Assembly: GCA_019009955.1 (NCBI GenBank)
Contig: CM032230.1
Span: forward strand, 2,613,501 to 2,677,500
Length of the DNA: 64,000 nucleotides
From: Riptortus pedestris
Lineage: Eukaryota; Arthropoda; Insecta; Hemiptera; Alydidae
Direction: 5' to 3'
Of the stretch, positions 57,917 to 64,000 are shown one piece after another (the first letter of the stretch is position 1; every line of letters starts with the position of its first letter). The translations under genes and the position numbers were made by a program. Below the pieces are notes generated by a model. It was given only the letters and a program-made list of their open reading frames with translations. It was not told the DNA's origin and made no database searches.

Positions 57917-58955
57917 TGTCAGTCACGCATGTGCTGCGTAAACAAAGAAGATTTCCCACGTGCTGTTAAGACACACTACTAATCTCGTCGTATATATTTC
58001 ATTTCCAATTAAAAATAAGATGTGTAGAAGTACATCTTCTTGTGTAGATCTCATAAAAAAAAATATTATACATTAAAACTTCAGAATAAAACATTTAACG
58101 ATATTTTACCTTTATTGTTAAAGAGCGATGAATAAAAGTGGGGGTTTACTGAAGGTTGAAAAAAAAAAAAAAAACCATAAATCACGGTGACTATTAAGAA
58201 AAGAGACAACACCCCCTCTAACCACCCTCCATTCGATGTTCACCCCCTCTAACCACCCTCCATTCGATGTTCACCCCCTCTAACCACTCTCCAATCAATG
58301 TTCGCTCCCTCTAACCACCCTCCATTCGATGTTCACCCCTCTAACCACCCTCCATTCGATGTTCACCCCCTCTAACCACCCTCCATTCGATGTTCACCCC
58401 CTCTTACCACCCTCCAATCGATGTTCACCCCCGCTACCACCCTCCAATCGATGTTCACCCCCTCTTACCACCCTCCAATCGATGTTCACCCCTCTTACTA
58501 CCCTCCAATCGATGTTCACACCCTCTTACCACCCTCCAACCGATGTTCACCCCCTCTACCACCCTCCAATCGATGTTCACCCCCTCTTACCACCCTCCAT
58601 TCGATGTTCACCCCCTCTAACCACCCTCCATTCGATGTTCACCCCCTCTAACCACCCTCCATTCGTTGTTCACCCCCTCTAACCACCCTCAATTTGATGT
58701 ACACCCCCTCTAACTCCATCTATTCAATTTTCTCGTTAGTTTTATATGAGACGCCTATTTATATCGTGTTGTAACGATCAAACCAAAATTGCTACCACCA
58801 TGGTGGCAACAGACAAATATATCGTTAATATGATTTTTATAGGACCTCATTTTTGCCATCTCCTGGTTAGGATCGATGGATATTTGGAGAGCTATTCTCA
58901 AATCGCGTCATGAATACAACTTCAATAGCTGATTTCCTTACCTAAGAAAAATCTC
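57917..58955 (-). mobile_element. PER copy with an internal minisatellite expansion
   Basis: Terminal side CAGTCACGCATGTGCTGCG and AAGATTTCCCACGTGCTG, body GTGGGGGTTTACTGAAGG, then the 31-bp array (58208-58725) in place of the usual C-rich block, then GTAACGATCAAACCAAAATTG, GGTGGCAACAGACAAATATA, left arm (GGACCTCATTTTTGCCATCTC, GGATCGATGGATATTTGG) and GCTGATTTCCTTACC. Confidence 0.75.
58208..58725. repeat. 31-bp minisatellite
   Basis: 16 tandem units of CCCCCTCTAACCACCC-TCCATTCGATGTTCA type. Outer units read CTAACCACCCTCCATTCGATG; units 7-12 read CTTACCACCCTCCAATCGATG, so the array has two subtypes in blocks. Because 31 is not a multiple of three, long open frames appear in all three plus-strand frames; they are artefacts. 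Confidence 0.95.
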
Positions 58956-59199
58956 CTCAAAGGCATTGGACGACATTGTATGTCATTTAAATTTTTCTCA
59001 CAAAACTTCATTTCCTCCAGTTTTTGTAAGTTTTAGAATCATTCCTTGTCACTCATTTTCTGAGAGTGTGCAGTCATATATACTAGGTGTCTAAATATAT
59101 TGTGTGTAATTGTCACTTGGGCAAAATACCAATCTAACTTGTATTTGGTTAGTACACGCAGCTCCTGCACTTGTGAGGTGCTACTTTAGTGGTCCCGTG
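58956..59199. other. unassigned
   Basis: No repeat family or reading frame recognised. Confidence 0.3.
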
Positions 59200-59711
59200 C
59201 ATTATAGTGATGTTAGATTGGACTCCTTCTGCACTAGAATCATGCTTGGCTAGAGTTCAGCTAGGCTAGAGTGATCCCACACTAGAGTGCAGCTCCGTTA
59301 GAATGCTTCCGCACTATAGTGATGGTAGATGAGAATACTCACATTAGAGTGCAGATCCATTAGAATGCATCCGCACTACAGTGATGCTAAATTAGAATAC
59401 TCACAATAGAGTGCAGATCCATTAGAATGCTTCCGCACTATAGTGATGCTAAATTAGAATACTCACACTAGAGTGCAGCTCCATAAAAATGCTTCCGCAC
59501 TATAGTGATGCTAAATTAGAATACTCACAATAGAGTGCAGCTCCATTAGAATGCTTCCCCACTATAGGGGTGTTAGATTAGAATACTCACAATAGAGTGC
59601 AGCTCCATTAGAATGCTTCCCCACTATAGTGGTGTTAGATTAGAATACTCACATTAAAGTGCTGTGCCATTAGAGTGTTTCCGCACTAGAGTGCTCCCAC
59701 AAAAGAATGCA
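59200..59711. repeat. 62-bp minisatellite
   Basis: The anchor ATTAGAATGCTTCC recurs at exact 62-bp steps (GAATGC or variant at 59301, 59363, 59425, 59487, 59549, 59611, 59673), with an earlier degenerate unit to about 59200. Units also hold GCACTATAGTGATG and ACTCACAATAGAGTGCAG, each partly self-complementary (CACTATAGTG is a perfect 10-bp palindrome). Confidence 0.95.
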
Positions 59712-59911
59712 CTCTATTTGTCTCATCGCAGTGTGTATTCTGAAAGTCTAAATAAAACTCCCAGGAGTAAGAAATGTAAACAAGAACAACAATGGTTTAA
59801 CAAGATTGGTTCCATGACATTTTTCGATGAGACTCATAATTATTGTAGCATCTATATTATTTTTTAACAATGTTATATCATAAAATGTATATATTCTAAT
59901 AAAAGAGCGAG

Positions 59912-59913
<2 letters not shown>
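59712..59913. other. flank with a small PER relic
   Basis: ACAAGATTGGTTCCATGACAT and TTTTTCGATGAGACTCATAA (59799-59840) match the PER body on the minus strand. Confidence 0.4.

Positions 59914-59955
<42 letters not shown>
59914..59955. repeat. (TA)n microsatellite
   Basis: About 20 TA units at the 3' end of TCR D. Confidence 0.9.
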
Positions 59956-59959
<4 letters not shown>

Positions 59960-61277
59960 GTAACCTCTGTCTGTACATTGATTTTGTTTTGCGAATTTTC
60001 ACGATAACTTTTCGTTTCACATGTCATAGACACTATAACTGCATTTTGTTTCTTTCGTGAGTGTTAGTTTGTTTGTTTGTTTGTTACCTTTTCACGCATA
60101 AACGGCTGAACCGAATTTTATGAAACTTGGTATATTATTACTACTAACCCAACTTATACTTTAGGCTATATTAATATTAAGAAGAACAGGAGTGGGGGAT
60201 TATAGGGGAATGCTGTAATTAAAAATAGCGATGTTTCGTTTGCTATTGGTTTTTTGGGAATTATGAACATAACAAAAATTGTATATTTTGTTGTTTAGAG
60301 TAACTTTTGTTATATACACTTTTTTCGTATACCAAATTATAAACGAGATATACGCTAAAACCTATAGCGGAAGTGAACAATTTTATTTGGGACAAAAGAC
60401 CAAACCGAAATAAATAAAACTTGGTATGTGTCTTAGCACCTACGCTTTCATTATAATAAGCAATACCAACATTTTTAGGGACGGGCACGAGTGGGGGTAG
60501 TAGGGGAAGCCTGAATTTAAAATAGCGGTATTTCGTTTTCTATTCGTTTTTCGGCAAATATGAACATAACAAAAGTTGTTTATTTTGTTATTTAGAGTAA
60601 CTTTTGTGATATTCATTTTTGTCTTTTAACAAAGTATAAACGAGATATACACTATAAACTAAAGCGGGAGTCAACTATTTTATTGGGCGCTAACGATTGA
60701 ACCGAACTTAACAAAACTCTATATGTCAATTAGCATTAATTCTTCCATGATTATAAGCTATATTAAAATGATTAGGTTAGAACGGGAGTGGGGGTTATAA
60801 GGGAGGCCTGAAATAAAAATTCGCGATATTTCATTGTCTATTTGTTTTTCGACAAACATGCACATAACAAAAGTTGTTTACTTTGTTATTTAGATTAACT
60901 TTTGTTTTATACATTTCTCCAGGAACAATGTCTGGAGCAAGTAATTTGCGTAGAAATATTGATATGCTCAACAATTCATTCCAATTTGAACTATCAAGTA
61001 CCTCACCTGGAAAAATTTATTCAAATCTACGTTAATATTTTGTCTTTAATAACTGAAATCTATGCATAATGCCCAGGAGACGGGAAATATGACTATATGG
61101 AGGACAGTGAAGTCTTGCATAAAAAATTAATTTTATTATTAAAAAATGCCAACAACGGGTATAAAACCTAAACACTGGGATGGGGAAATGTCAAAATAGT
61201 GTGCAAAATTAAGCCTTGCCAAAAAAATACCCTCAGCCTCAAATCAATTCCAGGGCGAAGCCGGGTATCTGAGCTAG
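59956..61277 (-). mobile_element. TCR element D
   Basis: Reverse-strand copy: 3' end TGTAACCTCTGTCTGTACATTG, GTTTGTTTGTTTGTTACC and GCATAAACGGCTGAACCGAA, core marks (GAGTGGGGG) at 60191, 60489 and 60786 (spacings 298 and 297), 5' end CAGGGCGAAGCCGGGTATC then GAGCTAG at 61271-61277 running into (TA)n. Sequence at 60920-61060 looks unrelated and may be a small insertion. Confidence 0.8.
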
Positions 61278-61287
61278 TATATATACG

Positions 61288-61864
<577 letters not shown>

Positions 61865-62065
61865 ATGTTCATTATTATGGATAAAACTATTGAACTGTCC
61901 TGTAGAAGCCCAGACGAGACTGTGCTCCACGTACTCCAGGAATGTCCCAAGATCGGTGCAGATAGGCTAACACTGATGAAGAAGGCTTATAACTATAAAC
62001 CCGATCGAGCAGACATGATAACAACCACAGGGTATGATAATGCATTTAAAACATTCATTGATTAA
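61865..62065 (+). pseudogene. LINE ORF2 C-terminal fragment
   Basis: The frame reads ELSCRSPDETVLHVLQECPK and then ADRLTLMKKAYNYKP to a stop at 62063-62065. C..-(S)PDETV-HVL-ECP is the zinc-knuckle-like tail common at the end of reverse transcriptases of non-LTR elements (Jockey/R1/I-type). It is followed at once by CACAATAAAATG and TCAATAAAGAAAATC, polyadenylation signals fitting a LINE 3' end. Everything upstream is missing, as usual for 5'-truncated LINE insertions. Only the last 50-60 residues remain, so the clade is uncertain. Confidence 0.5.
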
Positions 62066-62268
62066 TGGACTCTCACAATAAAATGTTTAAATCAATAAAG
62101 AAAATCGCGATACCCTTCCAATTTAGTTTTATTTTATTTTTATTTATTTATTTGGAGCTTCGCAGCTGTGGCCATGTTGACCGGGAAAAAAAACTGTATA
62201 AAATAAACAAATAAAAAAAAACGAAACGAAACAAAATTAATTTAAACGAACATAAAACAACATAACAG
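62066..62268. other. A/T-rich sequence after the LINE fragment
   Basis: Homopolymer-rich sequence (TTTTATTTATTTATTT, CGAAACGAAACAAAA) leading into the purine-rich minisatellite. Confidence 0.4.
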
Positions 62269-62780
62269 AAAATTAACATGAAAAATAGAAAAGTAACACG
62301 AAACAGAAGTGGAACACAAAAACAGGAATGGAACAGAAAACAGAAACAGACAAACAGAACTGAAACGAAAAACAGGACTGGAATGGATCACAATACCAAA
62401 TGGAAAAACAAAACACAGAAATGGAAATCAAAAACAAAATGGAAAACAAAAACCAGAAATGGAACACAAAAACAAAATGGAAAAACAGAAATGGAACACA
62501 AAAACAAAATACAGAAATGGAATATAAAACCAAAATGGGAAACAAAAAAAAAAGAAATGGAACACAAAAACAGAAATAGAACAAAAACAGAAATGGAACA
62601 CAAAACCAAAATGGGAAACAAAAACAGAAATGGAACACAAAAACAGAAATGGAACACAAAAACAGAAATGGAACACAAAAACAGAAATGGAACGCAAAAC
62701 AGAAATAGAAAACAAAAATGGAACTCAAATAATAGAAATTGAACAATAAATAGAAATCAAACAATAAATGGAAATCCAAC
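62269..62780. repeat. 19-bp purine-rich minisatellite
   Basis: Imperfect repeats of ACACAAAAACAGAAATGGA. In the cleanest part CAGAAATGG recurs at 62644, 62663 and 62682 (period 19). The plus strand is almost free of T except in ATGG, so there is extreme strand asymmetry. Long frames on both strands are artefacts (Asn/Lys-rich on plus, Phe/Cys/Val-rich on minus). Confidence 0.9.
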
Positions 62781-62802
62781 ATAACAAATTGAATTTTAGT
62801 TT

Positions 62803-62885
62803 TAAATGAAACGATTATATATCGACTTTGGTAAGGGTTAAACAAAAATTGCAACGGTTAGATGGGTATCAGATAAGTATATACA
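62803..62885 (-). repeat. PER fragment next to the minisatellite
   Basis: AAATGAAACGATTATATATCG, GGTAAGGGTTAAACAAAAATTG and CAACGGTTAGATGGGTATC match the PER segment that normally precedes the internal microsatellite. Confidence 0.6.
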
Positions 62886-63953
62886 GCGTGTCCTTATATA
62901 TTATATGTATAGACTTGGTGTGTCATAATTGGGACCTTGAAGAATCTTCTCAGTCCATATTCAACCTTGTAACCCTCTCCAGTACTTCTCTAGCAACCAT
63001 AACTTTAGAATGTCCATTGGAATGCCATACGTTTTATAACGGATTCTTGTAGAATATCGAATTCTAAAACAAGTTTGCACAAACCTTTATTTCAGGAACG
63101 ACTCATTTTATTGAAAATTGCTCCGACATAAAAATCGTAGCAATCAAAATTGTTTTTGAAACTAGTCTATGGGGAAGGGAATGGATTCTGAAAAAAAGAC
63201 AAAAGAAGAAAAGTGAATCCAAAAAAATGTTTGCTTCAAAAAACAACTAAAAAAATCGTTCGTAGAATTGATTTATATTAAACTAATGAAGAATTAATTA
63301 TTATTAAAATGAACAAATTATTCCACCTGCATAGTTTCATGTAAAAAAAAAAAACCTGTGTGGTATCTTCCAGAAAAGAATCATCGGCCCACATTTTTTT
63401 GATAAAAACATTTTACAATTTTACAGTCAATCAAAAGGCGATAAATTCAATTTCAGTCGCAAAAATATGCCTTGCGAAAACGGATTTCATATACAGTCTT
63501 TGAAAGGGCATACATGAGGAAGGACGCATTTTCGAACATTTGTAAATAATACATCTGTTTGTATTATATTGTATTAACTGGTTTCCATTTTTTCATATGA
63601 AACTAAGCAGGTGAAAAATGTATCCTTTTTTACAAATATCAACTATCGCAGAAGAGTTGGACTTCAGTTTTAATCCATACAACACCAACTATAAACTGTA
63701 GTTTTTCATCGCTAATAACAAAGGAATAAATGTTCATGAGAGTATTTCATTGATATTTAAGACGGAAAACTCTACCACCTAATAATTATTAATTCAAGTA
63801 TTTTTATTTTCATGTATTAAGTAAAGAAAGTATTGGAATAGCGAAACATTTCTATAATCATAATGGCTGAGGGAGAGCCTCCTTAATTCCACTTGGACTA
63901 GTTTTGGTGTGGCGTACAGACAAACTATCAACATATGTTCAAATAACAGAAAT
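62886..63953. other. AT-rich, nothing recognised
   Basis: Frames at 62828-63052 and 63794-63997 have no recognisable content. CAGCGTGTCCTTATATATTA at 62885 looks like the start of another repeat but has no visible partner. Confidence 0.35.
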
Positions 63954-64000
63954 CTGTCCGTCACCTCGGTGGTGTGTAAATTAAGCAAATTCAGCATTGG
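63954..64000 (-). repeat. PER end, cut by the window edge
   Basis: CTGTCCGTCACCTCGGTGG and GTAAATTAAGCAAATTCAGC are a diverged PER terminal side; the rest continues outside the window. Confidence 0.55.

Noticed and set aside
58329..58682. 117-codon repetitive protein
   Set aside because: The 31-bp unit is not a multiple of three, so the same DNA opens all three frames; this is DNA repeat structure, not coding repeat structure.
62273..62854. 193-codon Phe/Cys-rich and 154-codon Asn/Lys-rich proteins
   Set aside because: Products of the 19-bp purine-rich minisatellite; frames open on both strands.

Overview
The window is an AT-rich, repeat-dense stretch of a nuclear animal genome. Jockey-type LINE and Penelope remnants, TTAA-inserting DNA transposons, tRNA-derived SINEs, long (TA)n/(GA)n/(TG)n tracts and Pol III-type tRNA genes point to an arthropod, most likely an insect. 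A hemipteran is my guess from general familiarity with such repeats, not something the sequence proves. I recognise no intact host protein gene; most long reading frames are microsatellite or tRNA read-through.

The only functional-looking genes are five tRNA-Gly(GCC) genes in the first 28 kb (238, 16439, 22536, 25930 and 27863). All five are identical over 71 nt and share a 13-nt 5' leader, and a truncated tRNA-Gly 3' end lies at 25724.

Decayed mobile-element proteins were found by reading frames by eye across frameshifts: a Jockey-type LINE (7.51-8.35 kb, +), an internally deleted piggyBac-like element (23.12-23.91 kb, -), a TTAA-flanked element with a frameshifted gene carrying SD..GGQN and GHSF..CDR.FG motifs (27.96-30.41 kb, -), a Penelope-like GIY-YIG endonuclease fragment (47.16-47.52 kb, +), and a LINE C-terminus (61.87-62.07 kb, +).

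Two interspersed families dominate. I call the first PER (palindrome-ended repeat, about 0.55-0.9 kb). It has about 25 full or partial copies, a GATTTCCC-TTAA-GGGAAATC palindrome at one end, an ACGCA-GCCCC-TGCGT hairpin at the other, and usually a microsatellite at one fixed internal position. The second, TCR (tandem-core repeat, about 1-1.5 kb), has an ACCCGGCTTCGCCCGGG motif at its 5' end, a core of 2-4 units of about 295 bp, and (TA)n at its ends. Three TCR copies lie inside PER copies at the PER microsatellite, in both relative orientations, so TCR appears to insert into (TA)n tracts. A tRNA-derived SINE family (about 7 copies) and a 208-bp Tc1/mariner-like MITE (31.6 kb) are also present.

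Tandem arrays: a 74-bp AT-rich satellite (38.48-40.11 kb), a 31-bp minisatellite that expanded inside a PER copy (58.2-58.73 kb), a 62-bp minisatellite (59.2-59.71 kb) and a 19-bp purine-rich minisatellite abutting a PER fragment (62.27-62.78 kb). Single-copy stretches between these hold little I can name. The best regulatory candidate is a cluster of ATCGAT/TATCGATA (DRE-like) motifs at 48.6-48.7 kb. All family assignments rest on visual motif recognition without database searches.
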